NCBI GenBank assembly: GCA_023251275.1
Contig: JAHEZC010000049.1
Coordinates: 1 to 9,895, forward strand
Reading direction: 5' to 3'
Source of the DNA: Parafilimonas sp.
GTDB taxonomy: Bacteria > Bacteroidota > Bacteroidia > Chitinophagales > Chitinophagaceae
Length of the DNA: 9,895 bases
A model generated the notes under the pieces. That model was given only the letters and a program-made list of their open reading frames with translations, ran no database searches and had not been told where the DNA came from. This document shows positions 1-7,366 of the stretch, piece by piece (within the stretch, counting starts at the first letter, position 1; every line of letters begins with the position of its first letter). The position numbers were made by a program, and so were the translations under genes.

Positions 1-2290
1 ATGCAATGGGTGTAGCAATCGCAAAGGCAATTGCAATGAGGATGATAAATTCTTTTGAAAACAAATAAACGATATTGGCTGCAGTAGCACCAAGTACTTT
101 ACGAATACCAACTTCTTTTATTCTCTGCACTGCCATGAATGAGGCTAAACCGTACAATCCAAGACAGCTAAGGAATATAGCGATGGCTGCAAAGATTTTA
201 TACAATTCCGATAACTGGTTTTCCTGTCTATAAAAACTCTCAATTTTATCATCCAAAAACCTGTATTCATACACATTATTTGGAAATGTTTGCTCCCATA
301 TTTTTTTGATTGATTGCATAATAGAAGCAATGTTTGTGGTTGGAAGTTTTATGGAAGCCTGGCGGTACATGGTACTGTTTGTGGCTATAAGCAATGGTGA
401 AAGACTCTGGCGTAAAGACCTGTCATTAAAATCTTTCAATACACCAACAACAGGGCATTTTATCAAACCACCCATTATACTTATTTCTTTGTTCAATATA
501 TCTTCCGGTTTTTTAAGTCCTAAACTTTTCACGAATGATTCATTCACCAAAAATTCTCTTGTCCAACCCGACGGTTGCAAATTTCTTCCGGCTATCAGTT
601 GTAATTTATAAGCCGGCACATAGTCATTGTCAGCGAACTTTGAAATAGCCTGGAAATCTGCATCCTTTATTGCATGGTCAAATTTGAATGTGGTAAACAT
701 ATTATCATTATCTTCTATCGGGGAGTTGGAATTGAAGCTTACTGCCTGCACACCGCTTGACAATAACTGCTGCTTTAAGTAATCCGTCAGTTTTACGCCA
801 GTACTGTCCGGACGATAAGGAACATTTACAATTGCATCTTTATCGAAGCCAAGCGGCTGATTCATAAAATAATCCATCTGCTTTACAATGATGAGTGTTC
901 CAATGATGAGCGCCTGCGCAATAATGAATTGAAACACTACCAACCCTCTTCTTAATGAAATTCCCTTTGCAGTATTTACGGTGAGTTTACTCTTTAAAGC
1001 ATTAACAGGATTGAAACGTGATAAAACAATAGAAGGATAAAAACCGGCAAGTGCGGTTACAACAATTGTTACAGCCAAAAGAAATAAAATAACTGCAGGA
1101 TTGGTTAGTATGTTGAATGATAGCGAAAGTTCTAACAATTGATTTACATAAGGCAATGCAAGAAGTGTAATAACTGCTGCAAGTATTACAGCAATTGTAA
1201 CTATCAAAAATGTTTCAACGATGAACTGTATTTGCAATTGAGATTTATTACTGCCCAAAACTTTTCTTACGCCAACCTCCTTTGCACGGTTAACAGCTTG
1301 TGCAGTGGAAAGGTTGATAAAGTTTACGCAGGCAATTAACAGTATGAATGCTGCAATCAGCCACAACACATTGATCAGTTCGTGACTGATTGTTTTGTTG
1401 CTGCAATTTCCTGCTGCTGCATCGTAATGCACAGCGCTTAATGGTTGGATAACATAACTATCTTTATTGTCGGCAGATTGCGCCTTTTGTGCGTATGCGC
1501 TTAATTGTTGATTGAAATTATCAACAGAAATATTTGGCGGCAACAAAACATAACAACCAAAATCAGGTGCTGATTGATTCCACTGGGGTTGTTGAAATCC
1601 ATATTGCGCATCACCGGTAAAATCTGTTCCGTAGGCAACTACCAATTTTAGCTGAAAGTCTGTATTTGCCGGTATTGTTTCGAGAACGCCTGAAACTTTC
1701 AGCGCTGTTGCCGGAAACTGAAACAATCCTGCACCCATGCTGTAATATCCCTTTATTTTAATGGTTTTGCCCATCGCTGTTTTCCAATCGCCGAAATATG
1801 TTTGTGCAATCTCTTTTGTAAGCAGTACATTGTTCGGATCTTTTAATGATTCGTAAGAACCTGCGAGCAGCGGAAAATTAAATATGTTAAAGAATGAAGG
1901 TGATGTATAGAACACACCGCTCTGCTCTTTAAAATTTTTTACAGGCGTTCCATTATCATCAAGTACCTGTAACTCATCATTGTGGCTTGCATAAACCGGG
2001 GCAACTTGTTCCAATTGAGGAAAAGCAGTTTTCAATCCTGCGGGCATTGGAAACGGAATATTTTTCGCATAAGTAATATTTCCCGCGTCTGCATGATGAG
2101 ATTCGGTTAACACACGATAAACGCGGTCTTTGTTTGTATGAAAATTATCAAAGCTTGTTTGATATTGTATAATGATAAAGATCATCATACAAACGGCAAT
2201 ACCAATGGCCAATCCGGCGATGTTGATAATAGTGTAATTCCTGTTACGGATCAAACTTCTGAATGCGGTTTTGAAATAATTTTTAAACAT
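1..2290 (-). CDS. MacB/FtsX-type ABC transporter permease, 3' end cut by window edge
   Basis: Integral inner-membrane permease of the MacB/FtsX superfamily, probably moving or extracting a hydrophobic or envelope substrate with an ATPase encoded elsewhere. I translated it by hand: 763 codons from the ATG at 2290 to the window edge, with no stop and no frameshift. It opens MFKNYFKTAFRSLIRN. TM1 is at about 20-42, a MacB-like extracytoplasmic core at about 45-300, FtsX domain 1 with TMs near 303-327, 357-382 and 398-420, TM5 near 447-470, a second extracytoplasmic domain to about 690, then FtsX domain 2. The cytoplasmic motifs RAKEVGVRKVLGSN (335-348) and QRIKEVGIRKVLGAT (722-736) correspond to the MacB region that contacts the ATPase; NPVNALKS (427-434) closes repeat 1. 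By alignment to its neighbours about 56 residues are missing, giving about 820 in full, the longest of the set. The ATG is preceded by an A-rich leader without Shine-Dalgarno. It is the last complete start in the right-to-left array. Confidence 0.93.
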   Translation of the reverse strand, partial: MFKNYFKTAFRSLIRNRNYTIINIAGLAIGIAVCMMIFIIIQYQTSFDNFHTNKDRVYRVLTESHHADAGNITYAKNIPFPMPAGLKTAFPQLEQVAPVYASHNDELQVLDDNGTPVKNFKEQSGVFYTSPSFFNIFNFPLLAGSYESLKDPNNVLLTKEIAQTYFGDWKTAMGKTIKIKGYYSMGAGLFQFPATALKVSGVLETIPANTDFQLKLVVAYGTDFTGDAQYGFQQPQWNQSAPDFGCYVLLPPNISVDNFNQQLSAYAQKAQSADNKDSYVIQPLSAVHYDAAAGNCSNKTISHELINVLWLIAAFILLIACVNFINLSTAQAVNRAKEVGVRKVLGSNKSQLQIQFIVETFLIVTIAVILAAVITLLALPYVNQLLELSLSFNILTNPAVILFLLAVTIVVTALAGFYPSIVLSRFNPVNALKSKLTVNTAKGISLRRGLVVFQFIIAQALIIGTLIIVKQMDYFMNQPLGFDKDAIVNVPYRPDSTGVKLTDYLKQQLLSSGVQAVSFNSNSPIEDNDNMFTTFKFDHAIKDADFQAISKFADNDYVPAYKLQLIAGRNLQPSGWTREFLVNESFVKSLGLKKPEDILNKEISIMGGLIKCPVVGVLKDFNDRSLRQSLSPLLIATNSTMYRQASIKLPTTNIASIMQSIKKIWEQTFPNNVYEYRFLDDKIESFYRQENQLSELYKIFAAIAIFLSCLGLYGLASFMAVQRIKEVGIRKVLGATAANIVYLFSKEFIILIAIAFAIATPIA

Positions 2291-2308
2291 GGTTTTTACT
2301 ATTTTTAA

Positions 2309-2368
2309 TTTTAGATGTTGAATGATACATGCACTACTTGTCACTTATCACTCACGATTCATTATTCC
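2309..2368 (-). repeat. spacer segment homologous to 4810-4857
   Basis: Two short blocks occur in the same order in this spacer and in the one upstream of the 792-residue gene. ACGATTCATTATTCC (2354-2368) matches 4843-4857 at 14 of 15 positions, and the stretch 2309-2330 resembles 4810-4835 with a few substitutions and a 4-nt gap. This suggests the two spacers descend from one ancestral spacer, diverged more than the pair farther right. The interval also holds a short run of TCACTT/TCACTC-like sequence at 2340-2356. I see no Bacteroidota-type promoter (TTG plus TAnnTTTG) here. Confidence 0.45.
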
Positions 2369-2401
2369 GTTCTCAAACTCTTTATCCCGCTTTACTGGAT
2401 T
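2364..2401 (-). pseudogene. vestigial second copy of a permease 3' end
   Basis: Immediately after the stop of the 792-residue permease lies a second, untranslated copy of the family's C-terminal coding end. On the minus strand it contains AATCCAGTAAAG (NPVK), then seven extra bases, then AAGAGTTTGAGAACGGAA followed by TAA (KSLRTE-stop), in another frame. The block 2364-2382 is identical over 19 bp to 4883-4901, the end of the 788-residue gene; 17 bp also match the end of the 799-residue gene. The live gene just upstream encodes the same SLRTE with five different synonymous codons. The tail therefore comes from another family member rather than from simple duplication of its neighbour. It is read as a scar of a lost or recombined paralogue. 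Confidence 0.7.
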
Positions 2402-2403
2402 TC

Positions 2404-2430
2404 GTCTTTACTCACTCTGTTCGTAAAGAC
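2404..2430 (-). other. inverted repeat spanning the stop codon of the 792-residue permease gene
   Basis: GTCTTTA (2404-2410) and TAAAGAC (2424-2430) form a perfect 7-bp inverted repeat with a 13-nt loop that contains the TGA at 2414-2412. It could fold in the mRNA. There is no U-run after it, so it is not a standard intrinsic terminator, and it may be by-product of the tail duplication next to it. Confidence 0.35.
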
Positions 2431-4790
2431 TTAACCGGATTTGCCATAGCTGCTTTTATTGCTTCGAAGCTTACAGTCAGCAATGCTATTATTAATGCAA
2501 CGAATCCTGCAAGAACAAATACCCACAACCCTATATTTATTTTGTATGCAAAATTTTGTAACCAAAAATGCATTACATACCAGGCAAACGGCGAAGCAAC
2601 CATAATGGCAATTAGTACCAGCTTTAAAAAATCCCTCGTCAATAAAGCTGCAATACTTACAACAGAAGCGCCGAGTACTTTTCGTATGCCAATTTCTTTA
2701 TATCGTCGCTGAGCTGTAAAACTTGAAAGCCCGAAAAGCCCGATACAGCAAATAAGTATTGCCAGCAATGCGGAATAGCTTATAATTTCTTTCCATCTTT
2801 TGTCAATTTGATATGTACCCGCATTTTCGTCGTCTAAAAATTGATAGTTGAAATAATGCTGCGGAAATAAATTATTGTATGTTGTTTGGAGGATATTTAA
2901 CGCCTGAACCATCTTTTCTTTTTGAATTTTTATTAAAACATTTTCCCGATGGTCCCTCATGCTTAATATCTGTGGTTCTATTTTTTCTTTTAATGATCCA
3001 TAGTGATAGTCTTTCACTACGCCAATTACAGTTTTTATACTCCTGTCATCTAAATATGTTATCTGTTGACCGATCGGGTTTTCCCATCCGGCAGATTTTA
3101 CAAATGTTTCATTTACTATTACTGACTTTGCAGCGTCTGTTCCGTATTGGTTTGAAAAATTTCGTCCTGTTTTCAACGGTATCTCCAGTGTTGATAGATA
3201 AAATTCGTCAACGCTGATTTCTCTCTCGATAAGATTTTTGCTATTTACAGAAACAGTATTATCCGGGTAAGGCCCTTCTTGAGTAGTCACTTGTTTCACT
3301 GATGGATCTTTCAGTAATGAGTTTCTGAATGTTGCAATCACGTTCGAATCTATCCGCTGCGGTGGTAAAGGAATTTTAATGATATCCGCAGCGTTATATC
3401 CCAAATTTTCATTCGAAATAAACTTCATCTGCTTGTAATAAATGATCGTGGAAATAATGAGGCTTACTGCCAATGTGAATTGCAAAACAATAAGACCTTT
3501 GCCAAATAAATTTTTATTGCTCAGTTTTTGCTTACTGTACAATACTTCCGCTGGATTGAATAAAGAAAGCGTTACAGCAGGATAGATACCTGCAATGACT
3601 ATGCAAATAAGCATGAGGATCGCTCCGTAAAAATATAAGTTGAAACTGTTTGACCCGGATAAAGAAATTTTCTTATCAGCCAACTGGTTAAAAACGGGCA
3701 GTAATAATTTGCCAATCAGAACCGCAAAAACATAAGAGATAAAACATAAAATAGCTGCTTCAACTAAAAACTGACTCACGATCTGCCTGCGATTACTTCC
3801 GGCAATTTTACGGACGCCGATCTCTTTTGCTCTTTTCAAAGAATCTGAAATGCTTAAGTTGATGAAGTTTACACAAGCCATTAATAAAATAAAAGCGACG
3901 ATGCCCATGAGTATATAAGAGTAGGTTGTTGTGCTTCGGTCTGATAATCCAGTATCACCATAGGACAATCCAAACGTATGCAGGTGAAAATTGGTGATGG
4001 GTTGCAATCCAAATTGATACTGATCGGCAAGACTTTTTGTTTCAAGCAGTTGTTCCTTTGCTTCTGTTTTAAAGACCTCCGTAATTTTTTGTTGTACTAT
4101 TTTTGGATCCGCACCAGGATGCAATAAAACAAACGTTGTGAGATATTCATTTAGCCAGTTTTCATCATGCCACATCAATTGCAAATATTTGAAAGGTACA
4201 AGAACATCAAACTGAATAGAAGAATTCGCAGGAGCATCTTTCGCAACACCGGTGATAGTAAGGTTCTCGACTCCTCTTCCTTCTTCAATTTTTAAAATCC
4301 TGCCAACAACATCTGTTGACCCAAAAAATTTCAGGGCAGTGGTTTCTGATAGTACAATAGAGAAAGGATCGCTTAATATCGCTTTCTGATTTCCATATAA
4401 TAATGGAAAGGAAAACAGATTGAAAAAGCTTTCATCAACGTAGAGGTCTTTAACAGCCAGCGATTTGTTGTTGCTCGAAATATTTATTCCGTCTATCGCC
4501 AATATCCGTACATAATCTGAAATTTCCGGAATGGCAGCTTTGAAAGCAGGGCCCTGCACTTGTCCTGTTCCCGCAGTTTTCTGGCTTCCCTGGTCAATAA
4601 TTGTTGTGGTGAGACGATATAATTCTGATGCATTTTTATGAAACCGATCATAACTCATTTCATCCTGCACATACAAAATAGCTAAAAGCGCACAGGCCAT
4701 TCCTAATGTCAGTCCTGCAATATTTATAAATGCATAAAGCCGGTTTCGCCACAAGTGTCGCAAAGCTATCTTCAAATAATTTTTGAGCAT
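2412..4790 (-). CDS. MacB/FtsX-type ABC transporter permease (792 aa)
   Basis: Complete orphan permease of the MacB/FtsX superfamily, located in the inner membrane; substrate unknown. TM1 is at about 20-42, followed by the conserved VQDEMSYDRFHKN stretch that opens the first MacB-like extracytoplasmic domain (about 45-285). FtsX domain 1 has TMs near 290-313, 342-364 and 386-410; TM5 is near 431-451; the second extracytoplasmic domain runs to about 668; FtsX domain 2 has TMs near 670-693, 720-742 and 753-775. Cytoplasmic motifs are RAKEIGVRKIAGS (320-332) and RYKEIGIRKVLGAS (696-709), and the ends of the two repeats are FNPAEVL (411-417) and NPVKSLRTE (784-792). Length is normal for the duplicated-permease form. 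The start is supported by alignment of MLKNYLKIALRHLW with the MFKNYFK starts of its neighbours; the leader is A-rich with no Shine-Dalgarno. It lies 90 bp after the upstream permease and 121 bp before the next. It has the most divergent start and end codons of the set. Confidence 0.95.
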   Translation of the reverse strand: MLKNYLKIALRHLWRNRLYAFINIAGLTLGMACALLAILYVQDEMSYDRFHKNASELYRLTTTIIDQGSQKTAGTGQVQGPAFKAAIPEISDYVRILAIDGINISSNNKSLAVKDLYVDESFFNLFSFPLLYGNQKAILSDPFSIVLSETTALKFFGSTDVVGRILKIEEGRGVENLTITGVAKDAPANSSIQFDVLVPFKYLQLMWHDENWLNEYLTTFVLLHPGADPKIVQQKITEVFKTEAKEQLLETKSLADQYQFGLQPITNFHLHTFGLSYGDTGLSDRSTTTYSYILMGIVAFILLMACVNFINLSISDSLKRAKEIGVRKIAGSNRRQIVSQFLVEAAILCFISYVFAVLIGKLLLPVFNQLADKKISLSGSNSFNLYFYGAILMLICIVIAGIYPAVTLSLFNPAEVLYSKQKLSNKNLFGKGLIVLQFTLAVSLIISTIIYYKQMKFISNENLGYNAADIIKIPLPPQRIDSNVIATFRNSLLKDPSVKQVTTQEGPYPDNTVSVNSKNLIEREISVDEFYLSTLEIPLKTGRNFSNQYGTDAAKSVIVNETFVKSAGWENPIGQQITYLDDRSIKTVIGVVKDYHYGSLKEKIEPQILSMRDHRENVLIKIQKEKMVQALNILQTTYNNLFPQHYFNYQFLDDENAGTYQIDKRWKEIISYSALLAILICCIGLFGLSSFTAQRRYKEIGIRKVLGASVVSIAALLTRDFLKLVLIAIMVASPFAWYVMHFWLQNFAYKINIGLWVFVLAGFVALIIALLTVSFEAIKAAMANPVKSLRTE

Positions 4791-4809
4791 GAAGCTTTTT
4801 TATGTTGTG

Positions 4810-4857
4810 TTTTGAACGTTAAATGATGAATACATAGCGAATACGATTCATTCTTCC
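4810..4857 (-). repeat. spacer segment homologous to 2309-2368
   Basis: This is the partner of the spacer segment before the left-most gene. It holds the same two blocks in the same order, in the 90-bp gap between the 788- and 792-residue permease genes. The rest of the gap (4791-4880) is AT-rich. I see no promoter with a TAnnTTTG element and no hairpin with a U-run, which fits read-through transcription. Confidence 0.45.
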
Positions 4858-4880
4858 TTATTTAATATTGATCATTTCTC

Positions 4881-7247
4881 TCATTCCGTTCTCAAACTCT
4901 TAACAGGGTTTGCAATCGCTGCTTTTATTGCCTGGAAGCTCACTGTGAGTAAAGTAATAAAGACTACTCCAATACCGGTTATCAAAAATACATCCGCGGC
5001 AATACTGATTCGATAGGCGAAACTTTGCAGCCAATTATTCATTAACCACCACGATACCGGGAAAGCGATACACAATGCGATCAATATCAGTTTTAAGAAA
5101 TCTTTTGACAACATGGTCGTAATATCTGTTACAGTAGCACCGATCACTTTTCTTACCCCAATTTCCTTTCGCCTTCTCTGCGCGGTAAAAGCTGCTAAAC
5201 CAAACAGCCCCAGGCAGGAAATAATTATTGCAAGACCGGCAAAATATTTTGACAAAATGCTAACCCTTGCTTCAGTATCATATTGCTTTTGATAAGCTTC
5301 ATCGAGGAAATTATAATCGAAAGGAAAGCCTGGATTATATGATTCGTATAAACGTTGAATGGCGTTAATAGTTTTTGCTTGCTCTGTGCCTTTTATCCTT
5401 ACCATCATTTTATTCCATACGTTGTTTTGACCAGAGAGAATTATAAAGCAAGGTTTCACTGGTTCATGGAGTGATTCGAAATGAAAATCTTTCACTACGC
5501 CGATGATTTGCCTGTCGTGGTCGCTGTACTTGATTGTTTTACCGACAGGGTCTTTCAAATGCATAAGTTTTATGGCAGCCTCATTCAATATGATCTTTGA
5601 CGATTCATCACCGAAATTTCTTGAATAGCTCCTGCCTGCCGCCATCTGCATACCCATCGTTTCAATAAAATCATAGCTGCCCCCGAATCCTTCCACATAA
5701 TCTGCTTCATTTGGATCTTTTCCTTCCCAACTCAACCCGTAGTCGCCATAATTTCTACCTATCATTTCATGCCAGGTGTAACTTGCATTTATTACGCGGG
5801 GTATTTTTTTTAATTCTGCAATGAATGCATCTTCATTATTCAATATTCTTCCCTCTGAATTGAAACGAATGATGTTATCTTTATTATAGCCGGGATTCGC
5901 GGATTGTATAAATTGTATTTGCTTGTATATAATTATTACCGCGATTATCAAAACGGTTGACATCGTAAATTGAAATACCACCAAACCCTTTCGGGACAAT
6001 GCTTCTGCAAAAGAAGTATTCAACTTTCCTTTTAGTACAGCCAATGGTTTGAACTTTGATAAATACAGTGCGGGATAGCTGCCGGAAAGTAAACCGGTAA
6101 ATAACGTAATGCCGATAAAGCCAAAAATGATTTCCGGTTCTGCATTCAGCTTTATTTGTTTGCCCGTTAATAAGTTGAATTCAGGAAGCAAAAGCCATGC
6201 AATGAAAGCAGCAAACATCATTGCGACGAATGTAAGCATGGTAGATTCAGCAAGAAATTGAAAGATCAATTGACTGCGTCCTGCGCCTGCTACTTTTTTA
6301 ATGCCCACTTCTTTCATGCGCCTCGAAGCTCTCGCTGTTGAAAGGTTCATGAAATTGATAGAGCCAATTACCAGGATAAAAATGGCAATGACAGAAAACA
6401 GTTTTATATATTCCATTTTGCCCCCTACCTGTGAACCATGACTAAAAGTATTGAGCAGGTAATTATCTGAAAAAAGTACAGCGAATGCAGAACGTGTAGT
6501 ATCACCGCTGTTTTCAGCTACTACATGTGCTATCTTTTTATTGAATGCATTGATATCTGTGCCTTTTTTCAGCAGCACAAAATTGTGCGGCCCTGTAGCG
6601 CCCCAATTAGTAACCCAGGGATAAGCTTCCTTCATATACTCAAAAGATAGAACAAAATCAAATTGCTGCGAAGAATGAGCGTTAGGCTTTTCAAATATTC
6701 CCGACACAAAGAAATCACGGTCATGTTGGAAACGGACAGCCTTGCCGATAACATTTTCAGTTGTGCCAAATAATTTCACTGCGAGTTCATCAGATATCGC
6801 GATGGAATTCTTATTTGCAAGCACATTGTTCTTCTTTCCATCAATAAGCTTAAATGAAAAAATGCTGAAATAATCTTTACCTGCATATTGTCCATAAGCT
6901 TTGATATTTTTCTCACCGGTGGAGAGCGTAAACTTCTGGAACCATTCATGCGGAGCTAATGCTGCTGCATATTCTATTTCGGGCATTTTAGCAGCCAATA
7001 ATTCACCGAGCATACCGGATGATTCATCAGATACAGCGGTTTGTCCGGCCGCCTTTCTATGCTCCATCAACTGGTAAACCTGGTCATTCTTTTCAAAGAA
7101 TTTATCAACACTTAGTTCATCATGCACCCATAAATAAATCAACAATGCGCATGCTATTCCTGAAGAAAGCCCCAGTACATTAAGAAAAGTAAATTGCCGG
7201 TCTTTTATTAAATTCCGCCAGGCGATTTTGAAATAATTTTTAAACAT
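4881..7247 (-). CDS. MacB/FtsX-type ABC transporter permease (788 aa)
   Basis: Complete duplicated MacB/FtsX permease of the inner membrane, substrate unknown. TM1 (about 20-42) leads into VHDELSVDKFFEKN and the first extracytoplasmic domain (about 45-278). FtsX domain 1 has TMs near 280-302, 328-352 and 373-395; TM5 is near 422-442; the second extracytoplasmic domain runs to about 665; FtsX domain 2 has TMs near 668-690, 716-738 and 752-775. Putative ATPase-contact motifs are RMKEVGIKKVAGA (310-322), where the usual second R of the first repeat is K, and RRKEIGVRKVIGAT (692-705). Repeat ends are KPLAVLKGK (400-408) and NPVKSLRTE (780-788). The start MFKNYFKIAWRNLI is shared with the next gene upstream, and an AGAAGG-like ribosome binding site sits 7 nt before the ATG. 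The leader belongs to the 147-bp repeat described separately. Its 3' end is the closest match to the vestigial tail at 2364-2401. Confidence 0.96.
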   Translation of the reverse strand: MFKNYFKIAWRNLIKDRQFTFLNVLGLSSGIACALLIYLWVHDELSVDKFFEKNDQVYQLMEHRKAAGQTAVSDESSGMLGELLAAKMPEIEYAAALAPHEWFQKFTLSTGEKNIKAYGQYAGKDYFSIFSFKLIDGKKNNVLANKNSIAISDELAVKLFGTTENVIGKAVRFQHDRDFFVSGIFEKPNAHSSQQFDFVLSFEYMKEAYPWVTNWGATGPHNFVLLKKGTDINAFNKKIAHVVAENSGDTTRSAFAVLFSDNYLLNTFSHGSQVGGKMEYIKLFSVIAIFILVIGSINFMNLSTARASRRMKEVGIKKVAGAGRSQLIFQFLAESTMLTFVAMMFAAFIAWLLLPEFNLLTGKQIKLNAEPEIIFGFIGITLFTGLLSGSYPALYLSKFKPLAVLKGKLNTSFAEALSRKGLVVFQFTMSTVLIIAVIIIYKQIQFIQSANPGYNKDNIIRFNSEGRILNNEDAFIAELKKIPRVINASYTWHEMIGRNYGDYGLSWEGKDPNEADYVEGFGGSYDFIETMGMQMAAGRSYSRNFGDESSKIILNEAAIKLMHLKDPVGKTIKYSDHDRQIIGVVKDFHFESLHEPVKPCFIILSGQNNVWNKMMVRIKGTEQAKTINAIQRLYESYNPGFPFDYNFLDEAYQKQYDTEARVSILSKYFAGLAIIISCLGLFGLAAFTAQRRRKEIGVRKVIGATVTDITTMLSKDFLKLILIALCIAFPVSWWLMNNWLQSFAYRISIAADVFLITGIGVVFITLLTVSFQAIKAAIANPVKSLRTE

Positions 7248-7254
7248 AAAGCCC

Positions 7255-7260
7255 CCTTCT
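7255..7260 (-). promoter_or_regulatory. Shine-Dalgarno-like site of the 788-residue permease gene
   Basis: AGAAGG lies 7 nt upstream of the ATG at 7247 and is followed by further G residues (AAGAAGGGGGCTTT before ATG). It is an acceptable purine-rich ribosome binding site and supports this start; the two genes to the left have A-rich leaders without one. The site overlaps the repeated spacer. Confidence 0.5.
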
Positions 7261-7262
7261 TA

Positions 7263-7280
7263 TTCCCCCCAACGGGGGAA
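7263..7280 (-). other. C/G palindrome in the leader of the 788-residue gene
   Basis: On the minus strand TTCCCCC, a GTT loop and GGGGGGAA form a 7-bp stem with one unpaired G, lying 15 nt before the start codon. The same palindrome without the extra base is at 9782-9798. It resembles the short C/G palindromes found scattered between Bacteroidota genes (recalled, not searched). It could fold close to the ribosome binding site and affect initiation, but there is no direct evidence for that. Confidence 0.5.
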
Positions 7281-7342
7281 GGATTTGTATTTTGTTTACT
7301 AATAAAATTGCCATTTTTTTATTTATACGCCTCTTGAAATCC

Positions 7343-7366
7343 CCTCTCCGCGAGGATTTGGAGAGG
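7343..7366 (-). other. stem-loop abutting the stop codon of the 799-residue gene
   Basis: CCTCTCC, a 10-nt loop and GGAGAGG form a perfect 7-bp stem that begins directly after the TAG stop (7369-7367). It is followed by GGGATTTC and not by a U-run, so it does not fit an intrinsic terminator. A role in 3'-end protection, or simply an interspersed palindrome, is more likely. The same structure with one loop change is at 9861-9884. Confidence 0.5.

Noticed and set aside
306..611. Other plus-strand frames (306-611, 1139-1339, 2879-3217, 8993-9232) and the minus-strand frame 145-330
   Set aside because: All lie inside permease genes in the wrong frame or strand and show no protein-like features of their own.
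1..2290. Possible broken or frameshifted permease, as no complete reading frame with a stop is present
   Set aside because: Hand translation from 2290 gives 763 uninterrupted codons in one frame with all family motifs; it is simply cut by the window edge.
2336..2365. Short TCACTT/TCACTC repeat run as a CRISPR or tandem repeat locus
   Set aside because: It is only a few imperfect units in one short spacer, with no regular spacers.
2329..2712. Plus-strand reading frame of 127 codons overlapping the 3' end of the 792-residue gene
   Set aside because: It is antisense to a conserved coding region and has no recognisable domain or own start signals; a shadow frame.
7343..7366. Intrinsic terminator after the 799-residue gene
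   Set aside because: The stem is followed by GGGATTTC rather than a U-run, so the usual terminator signature is absent.
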